64,000 nt of DNA from Rehmannia glutinosa (taxonomy: Eukaryota; Streptophyta; Magnoliopsida; Lamiales; Orobanchaceae): assembly GCA_016081115.2 (NCBI GenBank), contig CM071931.1:14764284-14828283 (forward strand), written 5' to 3'. Made by a program: the position numbers and the translations under genes. The notes beneath the pieces are model-generated. The model saw nothing but the letters and a program-made list of their open reading frames with translations, was not told the DNA's origin and searched no databases. Shown one piece after another: positions 11,101-21,880 of the stretch (position 1 is the stretch's first letter; each line of letters opens with the position of its first letter).

Positions 11101-12007
11101 TCATGATTACTAAGAATATGTTAAAGAAGAACTTTGACATAAAAGATATGATATTATCTGATGTTATATTAGGGATTAAACTCTCTAGAACTTCAGATAG
11201 AATTATCTTGTCACAATCCCATTATGTCGAAAGCATAATTAGAAAGTTTAATGCTTTTGATAGTCCTCTGGCTAAGACACCTGTAGATGTAAGTCACATT
11301 TGGCCAAAAATATAGGAGAACCAGTTTCTCAGCTAGAATATGCAAGGGTAATTGGCAGTCTGATGTACTTAATGAATTGTACACGTCCAGACATTGCATA
11401 TTCAGTGAGTAAGCTAAGTAGGTTCACAAGTAACCCAAGTAAGGATCACTGGAAAGCCATGACAATGGTACTTAGATACTTAAAGTATACCATGAACTAT
11501 GGAATACTTTATACGAGATATCCAGCAGTATTAGAAGGATATTGTGATGCCATTTGGATATCAGACACAAAAGACTCCAAGTCCACAAGTGGATATGTTT
11601 TCACAATAGGTGGAGGAGGAGTGTCATGAAAGTCTTCTAAGCAAACGTGCATAGCTCGATCCACTATGGAATCTGAGTTCATTGCTTTAGATAAAGCTGG
11701 AGAAGAAGCAAAATGACTTAGAAACTTCTTAGAGGATATTCTTTGTTGGAATAAGCTGGTGCCTGCTGTTTTATTACATTGTGATAGTCAATCAGCAATT
11801 GGAAGGGCACAAAGTAGTATGTATAATGGTAAGTATAGACATATTCGTTGAAGACACAATACCATTAGACAGTTGGTTTCGAACGGGGTTATTTCGGTTG
11901 ACTACGTGAAGTCAAAGGAAAACCTTGCAGATCAGCTTACAAAAGGAATAAATCGAGATCAATTATATAAATTGTTAAGGGGAATGGGTTTAAAATCCAC
12001 AAAATAA
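8144..12007 (+). pseudogene. Copia gag-pol, decayed
   Basis: Order of recognisable parts: UBN2-type gag (8144-8730, FKCWQQKMLFHLTTL, SLEKKYKTEDVGTKKFVV); CCHC knuckle damaged to CYDYGKSNHMAKDC (about 8880-8925); protease with WWIDIRATRH at about 9060, so the D-(S/T)-G active site is lost; pre-integrase LWHNRLGHANFN (about 9475); integrase with FIDDC, RSDRGGEY and QSNGISECKNR (9713-10100), so D-D-E is retained; reverse transcriptase ending with LYVDDILIM (about 11060); RNase H (11300-12000) with IGSLMYLMNCTRPDIAY and SKSTSGYVF. Frame changes occur near 8390, 9240, 10220, 10740 and 11300, and stops at several points, for example at 8617 and 9689. Confidence 0.85.
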
Positions 12008-12554
12008 AGAATGTTCATAGTGGTAACCCAACCTTGTGAATTGAAGATTCCAATACATTGGTTCAATGGGACAACTAAGTTATGAATATTCAGTTGAATA
12101 CTTGAAAAATGTGTTAGCTCATTCCCAGAACCTCCAAGTGAAATAGAAACTTGCTCAATGTGGTGAGGTTAAGTTTAAGACTTTTAATGATTCCTATACC
12201 GAAAAGTGGAGTATGGCAGGATACTCTTCAATAGGAGATCACCTATATAAGTGAGAAGAAATGACTGCTTCAAAGAAACACTTATGAATCTAATTTATGG
12301 TCCACGGCAAAAATGGACACAACGTGAGAACAACAAGTGTTAGAATTATTATTATGTAAGTACTGTTGTCTCGGTTTACACAAACGAATGAGTAGTTCAA
12401 CACATTGTGTCACTAAGCAGCTAGTAAATCCGGTAGTATTTTACTAAGGAAGGTTCAAAGCCACAAGCTACCTATCCAGATGCAATAACAGTTCGCCGAG
12501 ACTTTCAAGTGAATCTGCATACACTCATTCATTAATTTCATTCATGTGGGGCAT

Positions 12555-13644
12555 TGTTGGAATTTGGTTTGTTAGATTGGGTGTTGACCCAATTTTGGCC
12601 AAATACTTAAGTGGTTTCCATTAGTGAAAAATAGAATTAAATTATATGATTAAATTCTACTAAGTGAGTTTATGAGATTGGCATTTGGAATTTCTCAAAA
12701 TCAATTCCGAGTGAATGAGAAATTAATGGTAGAAGTTAGCCATTTAAAACTAGAAAATAGTAGAAAATATGGGAAGGAGAAATGCTCCATCCCACATAGA
12801 GTAGAAAGCCAAAGTTTGCTCAATTTATAAATCCAAAGTTGGACTATTGGGTTTGAGCCTTTGGGCCACCAAAGTTTTTAAAAGGATAAGGACCTACATG
12901 CTTGTGGGTTTGGTTTAGAACACACACGCGTGCGGGCGTGCCGCCGGCTCATCTCGGCCTGGCCTAGGTCTAGGTCGCGGGCTGTGGGCTTGGGCTTCAA
13001 GGCCGTTATATTTTTTGGACCAAATTTATTTAAAACCCTTTAAAATTAATTAATTAATTAAGTATTTCCAACTAGATGTGCGTCGGCATGCACCAGTACA
13101 CGGAGCGCACCGCGCTGTGAGGCTAGCGTGCGCATGCGCTCACCAGTGTGCGGCACGCACCTTGGGCAGTGAGCGTAATCGATCGCGCCCGCAGGTGTGC
13201 GCGGACGCGCACATCTAGACAGATGCACTTGTTCGAGCAACCAGGTGCATTTTCTGGCTGTAGACATGTCTTTTCGAGGCGAAAGACATGTTATTTCCAT
13301 CAGGCACCTTGATGCCTATAAATACAAGGTCCCTGCAGATGAAATCAGATACGAAATTAGATAATAAAATCGAGCTATTTTGCATCTGTATATTGATTTA
13401 CTCCCTTCAAAAGCTTGAAAGTTTCAAACACTATATATGTTAATAGTTCGATTTTTCCAAGTGCTACTAAATCGAACTCGTTTAAGTCGTTGTATCTTAG
13501 GGACGATCACCGGAACCGTAAGTATTTTGTATACGGCGTGATTTCATCTTGTGGAGACTGTATTAAATACATGCCTCGACTTAGCCAGATTTTTTCCGAA
13601 CACTTCTAGCCATTTCTTGTAAACAGTGAACCACCCAAAAAATA
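12555..13644 (+). repeat. 3' LTR of Tork-like Copia
   Basis: 1090 bp, about 200 bp longer than the 5' LTR. The extra length is in GC-rich pieces: about 40 bp near 12930-12980 and about 150 bp at 13060-13215, full of GTGCG/CGCAC palindromes. The rest matches the 5' LTR closely, including the TATA region and the end CCACCCAAAAAA. A purine/G-rich stretch ATGTGGGGCA directly precedes it (12543-12553) and may serve as polypurine tract. Confidence 0.75.
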
Positions 13645-13790
13645 GAGAGAAGAAAACAGGAAGAAGCTGAAGGAGACCATTTCGAAGACGAGGAATTTTC
13701 AGGCAACATCGAGGCCGAGGAAGATGATGGTGAAGAGGGAGTTGACATTAACAAGGTCGTCAAGGGTTATATGTACGTCCATGAATGAAG
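13645..13790 (+). other. Possible coding fragment with acidic tail
   Basis: Directly after the Copia 3' LTR, one plus-strand frame runs 13645-13788 to a TGA and reads as a strongly acidic segment (EEAEGDHFEDEEFSGN, then EAEEDDGEEGVDINKVV). The composition looks like a protein C-terminus, followed by AT-rich DNA that could be a 3' UTR. I do not recognise the protein. It may be a host exon cut off by the retrotransposon, or chance. Confidence 0.25.
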
Positions 13791-13799
13791 GTAATTCAC

Positions 13800-14640
13800 G
13801 AGGGGATGGAAAATGCTGCTATTGCTTGAAGGGATTGTTCATTATGGTAGTAGAAATTTTTTCTGGGGTAGAAGGGGAAGAGAGAATGCTTTGCGTTTTG
13901 GTGTTTATCATCCAAAATTTTCTTTTCTTCCTTTGTTTCTGTTCTTTTCAATTTTAAATTCTTTTGCACTTTTGTTGAAGAAAATGTGTATTTTTATTGT
14001 GTTGCAAATTTGAAATATTAAATATCATTGTTAAAAATATTAAAAATTTAGTTGTATTTATTCACTTCAATTGATCATTGGCATCAATTTTGCTGAACTC
14101 CAAAACAAAATAATTAAAGTTGATCTTCCACTTCAATTGAAGATTAATTATTATACTGTTAATAATAATGAAAGTAAAACAAGGTCTTAGTGGTTCTGAT
14201 TTAAAATTACTCGGGACCAATGTTCTGATTTTAAAATTTTGATTAAACTAACATATAAAAAAAAATTATCATTCATAATAAATTTCATGTTTATGCTCTT
14301 TATTTCAATAGTTTCTTGAGGATTTGTGGTTTAGAAATGAAAATACAAGTGAAAATGAGGAAAGAAAGCCATTACCAGCTTTTTTGTCCATCTTTACCTA
14401 TTGTAGTAGGTTATCAGGTCATAGTTGACGGTCAATTAATGGTTAGTAGTGAAATTGATTAAAAAGTGTAACATCGATAACCATATTTAATGAGTCGGGA
14501 ACATGGGGTACTAAAAGTGAAAAGTAGGTAAACTTGGGGTACTAATTCTGAAATTATCGCCAATGTTATTTAACAATTATGTTTTTTTTAGGGATTTAGA
14601 CAATTATGTTAGCTGATGGTAGAACTATTATTTATTTCCA
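13800..14640. other. AT-rich spacer between two Copia elements
   Basis: No supported gene. The sequence is AT-rich; GGGTACTA-type repeats occur at about 14500-14545. The expected 3' LTR of the following minus-strand element is not found here. Confidence 0.45.
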
Positions 14641-16243
14641 TTATTTGTGTTGGTGTGCCAGCTTGCGCACATAGCTAAATGTATAAGTTATTTATGCATC
14701 TTGGTACAAACGTGAACTGTAGCTACGACCCCGCGCAAAAGCAACTCACGAACAAAATGGCAATCGATATCAATATGTTTAGAACGCTCGTGGAAAACTG
14801 GATTAGCAGTAATATGGATAGCTGCTTGACTATCACAAAAGAGATGAACTGGATGTCGATGATGAACACCAAGAGATGCAAGAAGAACCTTAAGCCACTT
14901 ACTTCGGCGCAAGCATGCACCATTGCACGGTATTCGACATCGACCGAGGAACGAGATACAGTAGATTGTTTCTTGGTCTTCCATGAAATAGGAGAGTTGC
15001 CCTGCAACACAAAATAACCACTAACTGAGCAGTGAAAAATAGGACAACTAGCCCAATCAGAATCATAGTAGGCATACAACTACAAATCACTATCAGCTCG
15101 TAAAAACAAATCTTGGCCTGGATGCCCTTTAATATATCTTAGAACCCGAATCACACCATCAGAATGATCCTGCCATGGAAACTGCATGAACTGAGACCAG
15201 ATATGCACCGCATAGGAGAGATTGGGTCGAGTAATAGTGAGATAAATCAAGTATCCAACCAAGCGCCGATATTACATCGGGTCTACATAAAACTCGCTAG
15301 TCGACAAAGCAAGTTGATGATTTTGTGGCAAAGGAGACTCGACTTGCTTGGAAGCAAGAAGACCAGCCTCATGAAGAATATCTAATGCATACTTTCGCTG
15401 ATTCAAAAACATTCCTTCCGAAGAACGAACACACTCAATGCCGAGAAAATACTTCAACGGGCCTAGATCTTTCAAGTGAAAATAATCATCAAGGTACCGT
15501 TTAAATGATGCACAAAGAGTCGGATTGTTTCTTGTAACCAATATGTCATCCACATACACCAATAAAGACAAAATATCCTCCCCCTTCCGGTAAGTAAACA
15601 AAGTGTGATCGGCATGAGATTGTTGGAAACCATACTTACAAAGAGAAGAAGTAAGTTTAGCAAACCAATTTCGTGGGGATTGTCTCAAGCCATATAAAGA
15701 CTTGCGTAACCTGCACAGCTTAATGGGGGACAAAGAAGAAAACCCTGGAGGAATTCTAATGTAGACCTCTTCCTGCAAATCACCATGTAGAAAGGTGTTG
15801 TTCACATCTAACTGGTGAACCTCCTATTTCTTGGCTATAGCAACAAAAAGAAATTTACATACACTAATCATCTTAGCCACTGGTGCGAAAGTATTAGTAA
15901 AATCTTCGCCTTCCTATTGGTGATTACCAAGAACCATCAATCGTGCCTTATCTCGCTCAATAGACCCGTCAGACGTGTATTTTGTCTTGTACACCCATTG
16001 GCAACCGATTGGCTTCTTTCCTGGTGGAAGAGAAGTAATCTCCATGTGTGATTTTTCTCAAGAGCAATAATCTCCTGCTGCATGACCTTACGCCATCGAT
16101 CATGTTGTACTGCCTCTTTGAATGGCCTAGGCTCAACATTAGTACTAAAAGTAGCAGCAAATTTTCTATGACTAGCATCAAAGTTATCATAAGTGACATA
16201 ATGAGCGATAGGATACCGCGTACCTGATGAGGACCATGACTCG

Positions 16244-17387
16244 TAGAGATGTTAAACGGGTTGGCCCTAGCCCTATAGGGCCAGCCCTAATGGGCTTCGG
16301 GCTAAACGGGCCACTACTATGCGGGCTAGCATTTTGCGAATCTAACCCTAACCCTAACCCTAGCGGGCTTCGGGCTAAACGGGCCACTAACGGGCTACAA
16401 GAAAAAAAACTTAATTTTTTTATTTAAATCTAATTTTTATACTAAAGCATGTATAACAATATAACAATCAAACTAAATATGCAAAACTAAATTACACAAT
16501 TTTTTTATGTTGCATTACAAGGATAAAAGTCTTAAAATTCAAATATAATCAAACATCATCATTATCTTCAAAGGCTTTGAACTTTAAGAACATACTTACT
16601 CCAATAAGAGTTAAAACAAAAATATGTGCAAAAACACATTTCTAAAATGAAAATAGAAACAACAAACTACAATATAGAATGATAAACACTATATAATGAA
16701 TATTTTCTTAATACCTTTTGATTTTTGACAAACAAATTAAATAAATATAAATAATGATAGAACGTGATTTGATGTTCAATGTTTGTGCATGAGATAAGTT
16801 GGAATCTCAAAATACAACAAATTCATCTTTATAATTATTTGCATAAAGTTTCAATTATTTGTCACATTTAAGTCACAAAATTTTAAATTTTTTAGATTAT
16901 AGTATTGTATTTATTAGAGAGATATAAATTATATAATATTTTAAATCATCATATTTGATTACATTTTAAGTCACTATAAAAAAAAATTCTTAGGAAATTC
17001 TTGCAAATCGTCTAACATCTCTACCACTTCAGTTGGCGCAACTTATGTCAGATATAAATCTAAGTTCGTTGTTATAACCAAAAATATTGTGCAGCCTAGC
17101 GGATTGTCCATTGTTTTCCCACAAAGAGGTCATGGTATCGATACTGCAGTGGCCCCATTTTTCTTTTTTTCTATTTCAGTAATAATCATATATTATATAA
17201 AAATTCAAAAATACAAAAAAAAAATAAAATAAAAAAAAGAAACGGGCTAGCCCGTGTAGCCCGCAGGCTGGACCGGTCTGGGCCAAAAAGGCCCGGATTT
17301 AACGGGCCAGCATTTAGAGGTCCTAACCCTATTTTTTTACGATTTAAACGGGTTGGCCCACCGGGCCCTGCCCGTTTAACATCTCTA
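16244..17387. mobile_element. hAT-type non-autonomous element in Ale-like pol
   Basis: 1144 bp with terminal inverted repeats TAGAGATGTTAAACGGG at both ends and an 8-bp target duplication with one mismatch (ATGACTCG 16236-16243, ACGACTCG 17388-17395), as expected for hAT transposons. Subterminal regions carry many CGGGCT/GGCCC motifs, typical transposase-binding clusters. The core is AT-rich and has no transposase frame. A CCCTAACCCTAA run at about 16340-16362 is internal to it. It interrupts the polyprotein of the Ale-like element between integrase and reverse transcriptase. Confidence 0.85.
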
Positions 17388-17513
17388 ACGACTCGGATGA
17401 GGCGGATATGGGGTGTGTAGTATGAGCCGAGTGACAAATATAATCAGAAAGCTATATCGGAGGACGTTGAACCAGTAGCTCATCAGCAGGAGCCATAAAT
17501 GAGTCGGGCTTGC

Positions 17514-17709
17514 TAGACTGAACTGGAATCACAAACGAGGAGGGTGATGGGGCAACCTTGTTTCCTAACAGACGTACACCTAGGACCTACGAATCACAAA
17601 CTGGAACTACTATACAAGGACGAGGATGGTGAATGAACCGGAATCACGGGACGTACAACCTTTTTCTACCTAGACTGAACTAGAATCACAAACGAGGAGG
17701 GTGATGGGG
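17514..17709. repeat. Local direct duplication in Ale-like pol
   Basis: The 39-bp stretch starting TAGACTGAACTGGAATCAC at about 17514 recurs at about 17671 with one change, so about 157 bp was duplicated within the region after the integrase. Confidence 0.65.
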
Positions 17710-19215
17710 CATCGGTTGTGCGACCTACTATACAAGGACGCTGTGTACAAACAATTGGAGGATAGTTAGGAGTGGCGAGCTCCGAATTGCTCCCACTGTC
17801 TGCGGAAGTGGCAGGAGATGTAGGCAAAGTAGATGGGGGCTCAGAGGGGTCAAAAAGCCCGAAATATAAATCTGCGAAACTTGGTAAACTTGTAATAGGG
17901 GAGACTATAGATGACTCGGTAGAAAAAGAAAAAACATTCTCCATTAAGTGCACATCCCGTGAAACAAAAACTTATTTGTCCTTACCAAAGGGATAGCCTA
18001 AGAAAACACATTTTTGACTCCCAGAAGCAAATTTGTCCTTATGCCTTGGCTTATTATGAGCATAACACAGACAACCAAAAACACGCAATAAACCCATATC
18101 AGGAGATGAGCCAAACAAAACCTCATAAGGAGACTTCCCTTCAAGTAACTTAGTAGGTGTCCGATTATAAGATGCACTGTAGTTAAACACATGCACCCCA
18201 AAACTTAATAGGAATAGAAGCCTGAAACATGAGAGCTCGTGCCACCTCTAAAATATTTCTGTGTTTTCTGTCAACACGACCATTTTGTTGAGGGGTACCA
18301 ACACATGAAGTCGAAAATAAAATACCCTTCTCATGATAAAATTGTAACAAGAGGGTGGTTGTAGACTCCGTACCATTATCAGATCGTATGATTTTAACTA
18401 TATTATCATACTGAGTTTTAATCATAACATAGAAATTTCTCAAACAACCAGGAACTTCACTCTTTTCTTTAATTAAATAAACCCAAACAGCACGAGAGTG
18501 ATCATGAACAATAGTCAGGAAGCAATGAGAGCCAGAAGATGAAGACTTGATATAAGGTCCCCACAAATCACAATAAAGTAAACCAAATAAAACATCTGCT
18601 TTATTATCACTTAAAGGAAACACAATACGAGTTTGTTTTGCATGTAGACACACATCACACAAGTCTAGCACTTTATTTATTTTGCTATTCCTGCTAGAAC
18701 TAGAAATATAAAATAAATGTTGACTAGACAAATGCCCGAGCCAACGATGCAAAAGTAGAATGGACTCTGCATTAGTAGAATGAGATAGAATTTGTTGTGT
18801 CACCGGCCGAAAGACATACACCCCATTTTGAAGGTCACCGAGGCCAATCGTCGTCCTCAGCATGTTGTCCTGTATGACACACAATTGATCAGTAAAAGTC
18901 ATTGTACAATGTTAATCAATAATAAGCAGATCAATAGAAATCAAATTGCATTTAAGGTTAGGAACATAAAGAACGTTCTGAAGTATTAAATCAGAACCCA
19001 AACGAACACTCCTTTGTAAAATAGCAGTAGTTTGTGTTAGATAAATATTTTTATCAAGATTTTGATGATTTTGTTTAAATGAGTTTTTACACCAAAACAA
19101 TGTTTATAAATGTTGTCCAAAGACTCCCAATTGATTTAAAATATTTTTACTAATTTTTTGGAGTATTTCTTGAAGTTTATTTGTGACAAAAATTGGACAA
19201 CACTTCTGTTTTGAG

Positions 19216-19375
19216 GTCGACCGGTCGAACAAGAGGTCAACTGGTATCTGAAGAACGTAAAACTAAAACAGAACACACTGAAACATAAAAGAGAGAGGAG
19301 GACCGGTCCAGCCCAGGGCCGATCAGTTGACCCCTATGGCGACGGGTCAGACCCCCTGGACCGGTCGCCCTCCCC
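19216..19375. promoter_or_regulatory. GC-rich CCGGTC palindrome cluster, 5' LTR copy B
   Basis: Repeated (G)ACCGGTC and GTCGACC cores at 19216-19230 and about 19299-19372, in AT-rich surroundings and upstream of the TATA box. The same motif recurs in the 3' LTR (23670-23822) and, unexpectedly, in the internal region (22339-22410). Confidence 0.55.
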
Positions 19376-19592
19376 GTCATCCCGTGTCTGTATCTTCAGA
19401 TTTACTTCATAACGTTCGAAATTTTACATAGCGACCAGTCGTGTTATATTATTTTTGTCATCAAATTCCAACCGTTGAACATCCATTACAGTAAGATTTA
19501 CTTTAACAATTTCGTACATTATTTCTACATCTTGTGATCTTCTTTTTGTAGACAAAAGTGAAGAGGGAGTAGCCTATGTTTGTGAAGACTCT

Positions 19593-19602
19593 CCTATAAA
19601 TA
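19593..19602 (+). promoter_or_regulatory. TATA box, copy B 5' LTR
   Basis: CTATAAATAG. Transcription would be expected to start near 19625-19635, putting the stem-loop array in the RNA leader. The corresponding segment is deleted from the 3' LTR. Confidence 0.6.
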
Positions 19603-19841
19603 GAAGATGATTTTGAAGACACAAGATACAACAATACAATCAAACACACAACAAGAAATCTGCAAATTTCTCTAAGCTTTCACTTTCAACATTCTTGTTG
19701 TAATAGTCTAAGGTCTTACACTTTCACATCTTGAGGTCTAGGCTTAATTCTTGATTACACTTGCACTCAAACTTGTATTATTCATTATCGAGTTGTAATC
19801 TTGAATTTGGGTTCATCATTCAACACAAGATATCCTTGTGA

Positions 19842-20079
19842 GTGTTCTTGTGGTAAGAATACACTTGGGTGATCTTAGGTGTTAGAAGATTGTGGTAATC
19901 TTATTATTGAAGAGTTTGGTGCTCTTTGAGGTGTTGAAGAATTTGGTGTTTTTCAAGTTGGAAGATTGTGGTAATCTTCACAAGGTGCCGTAGAAGATTG
20001 TGGTAATGTTCAAGGGAGATTGTGGTAATCTTCAAAGAGGTGTTGTAAGGTGATGTTGTATTAATTGTGGTAATTAATA
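19842..20079 (+). other. Array of stem-loops with common loop TGTGGTA, 5' LTR copy B
   Basis: Stem-loops read 5' to 3': 19842-19862 (GTGTTCT/AGAATAC, one G-U), 19885-19903 (GAAGAT/ATCTTA), 19909-19927 (GAAGAG/CTCTTT), 19934-19956 (TTGAAGAA/TTTTTCAA, one G-U), 19961-19979 (GAAGAT/ATCTTC), 19993-20011 (GAAGAT/ATGTTC), 20015-20033 (GGAGAT/ATCTTC, one G-U) and 20059-20079 (TATTAAT/ATTAATA). Loops are TGTGGTA or TTTGGTG. Just before them, 19824-19840 forms CACAAG/CTTGTG. Stem sequences differ, loops do not, which points to RNA structure. Confidence 0.8.
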
Positions 20080-20293
20080 AAATCTTTTTTTCTTTTTGAA
20101 ATCCATTCCAGAGATACGGGGGTGGTAGAGGATTAGGCCCTAGGTGGGTTGAACCTCTTTATCAACGTGTGTTGTTTATTTTCTGCATTTACAGTTTTAT
20201 TCGTGCTTGTTCGTTAGAAAAAGAGGGTGAATTTTGAAAACCGGCATAATCTATTCACCCCTCTCTAGATTATCGTAGCCACTTGGACTAACA

Positions 20294-21880
20294 AGTGGTG
20301 TCAAAGCCAAACTCTTTGGCAAGCTCGTTTCGAGTAAAGAGGAAAGATCCACGGCTACGAACGAGAGCTATCTACCAACTGGCACTTCATTCAATAGACC
20401 GCCTCTCTTCGACTCCAACAAGTATGCATTTTGGAAAGATCAAATGGAATGCTTCTCACAAGGTTTCGGGTTCGATACTTGGAACACGGTTATAAACGGA
20501 GTATCCATCTCGATGAAGAAAAAGGAAGACGGCACTCAAATTCCCAAAGCCCACAAGGAGTTTGATGATGAAGACAAGAAAATATTCTCCTTAAACGGTA
20601 AAGCTCTTAACATTCTTCATTGTTCTCTTACCGCTACGGAATATAATCGTATTAGAGGTATATGATCCGCTCATAAAGTTTGGAAAAAATTAGAAACTAT
20701 CTATGAAGGCACCAAGAAAGTTAAATAAGCTAGAAAAACGATGCTTGTTAAGGATTTCGAAAATTTCACAATGCTCGAGGGTGAAGGGATTTCAAAAATG
20801 ATAGAAAGGCTAGACAACATAGTTAATTCATTGTGGGGACTCAGAAAAGTCATTTCAGATGAAGACAAAGCTACCAAAATTTTAAATGCTCTTCCCGGTT
20901 ATTGGTCCGAAAAGGTGACGGCTATCATGGAAGCTCAAAATTTAGAAATTCTAAATTTTGATGAGCTTATTGGAAATCTTATCATCTATGAAGCATATGC
21001 AAATAAAAGGAGTAATTCAAAAGCATCCACTTCTCAACCGAATATTATAACAACTTGGGATGAGCTTCTTACAACTTCCGACGATGAAGAAGCCGAGCAA
21101 TGTCTAATGGGAATCAAAGAAGAAAATGAGGTACGCTCTAACCTTTCTTCTTCTTTTAGTAATGAATTGCATGATGAATTGCAAAATGATTTTGATAAGC
21201 TTCAAAATGAATTCCAAAGTTTGCTCTTTAAATACAAAAATTTGAAAAAGGAATTCAACATCATGAAAAATGAAAAGGATAGTTTACATGCTTCTTATGA
21301 ATCTCTTACTAGTGCTCATAATGTTACACTTGATAAGGTTAGAATTCTTGAAGAAGAAAATAGTACTCATGTTAAAGATATTGATTGCATGAAAAAGGAT
21401 ATGATGAAGTTTAACTTGAGTACCGATGAAATGACCAAAATTCTTGATGTTCAACGTTGTGATCATTTGAAACTAGGACTTGGTTATAAGCCTAATGTTA
21501 TTAATGTTAAGAAAAAGAACCAAGTCTCTATGTACGTTGGTCATTATGCTTCTAGAACTATTACATGTTTCTATTGTGGTAAAATTGGTCACACGACTAA
21601 TACTTGTCGGGTTAAAAATAGTTCTAATTATTATTGGAAACCTAAAAGTCTCAATGTTAATCGCAAAGGACCCAAACACTTGAGGTTACCACAAGAAAAT
21701 TTTATGTTAGGTACTCGGCGCAACAAAAATCAAAAGAATTTTAAATTGTCATATAGACAACTAATGATCGTGCCATATGATCGAACGAGGAGATATTATC
21801 AATAAAATTATTTTTCAAGAAGAAGTTATAATCAACAATGGGAAATATACAACCCTTGGCAATGGCGAAATTGGTAACTA
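20294..21880 (+). pseudogene. gag of copy B
   Basis: Sirevirus-type gag: start in the primer-binding site (VVSKPNSLASSF), UBN2-like part (20400-20980), coiled-coil stretch rich in Asn, Glu and Lys (about 21150-21440), CCHC knuckle CFYCGKIGHTTNTC (21567-21608), basic stretch and the end motif QQWEIYNPWQWRNW before TAA near 21880. It is broken by frame changes near 20450 and 21800 and by two in-frame stops, TGA in GI-stop-SAHKVW (about 20662) and TAA in KVK-stop-ARKT (about 20726). Both stops fit C-to-T changes. The longest open part (20741-21805, 354 aa) holds the coil and knuckle. There is no ATG at the likely start. Confidence 0.8.
20296..20308 (+). other. Primer-binding site, copy B
   Basis: TGGTGTCAAAGCC two bases after the LTR end, one base different from the site in copy A. 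It corresponds to the initiator-Met tRNA site and is read through as codons of gag. Confidence 0.75.

Larger units (their letters stand above)
7219..13644 (+). mobile_element. Copia element (Tork/TNT1-94-like) with two LTRs
   Basis: A 6.4-kb element with LTRs at 7219-8106 and 12555-13644 and a decayed gag-pol between them in the Copia order gag, protease, integrase, reverse transcriptase, RNase H. Both LTRs start TGTT(T/G)(A/G)AATTTGG and share a long conserved body. No 5-bp target duplication is visible (ACATG before, GAGAG after), and the bases after the 5' LTR (ATCCCAAGACG) do not look like the usual initiator-Met binding site. The polyprotein resembles the common plant gag-pol annotated as TNT 1-94. 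Stops, shifts and active-site changes make it inactive. Confidence 0.85.
19035..20293 (+). repeat. 5' LTR, copy B
   Basis: 1259 bp, TGTTAG to CTAACA. Order: AT-rich start, GC palindromes (19216-19375), TATA box (19593-19602), then the transcribed part with the stem-loop array (19842-20079) and a GAGGATTAGGCCCTAGGTG block before the end. Compared with the 3' LTR it keeps 326 bp (about 19390-19715) that the latter lost. Confidence 0.88.

Noticed and set aside
13058..13300. 80-aa minus-strand frame with many Cys and Arg
   Set aside because: It lies in the GC-rich extra part of the Copia 3' LTR and has no family features.
16335..16365. Telomere-like CCCTAACCCTAACCCTA run
   Set aside because: Only about three units, not the usual plant CCCTAAA form, and inside a hAT element with similar CCCTA motifs around it.
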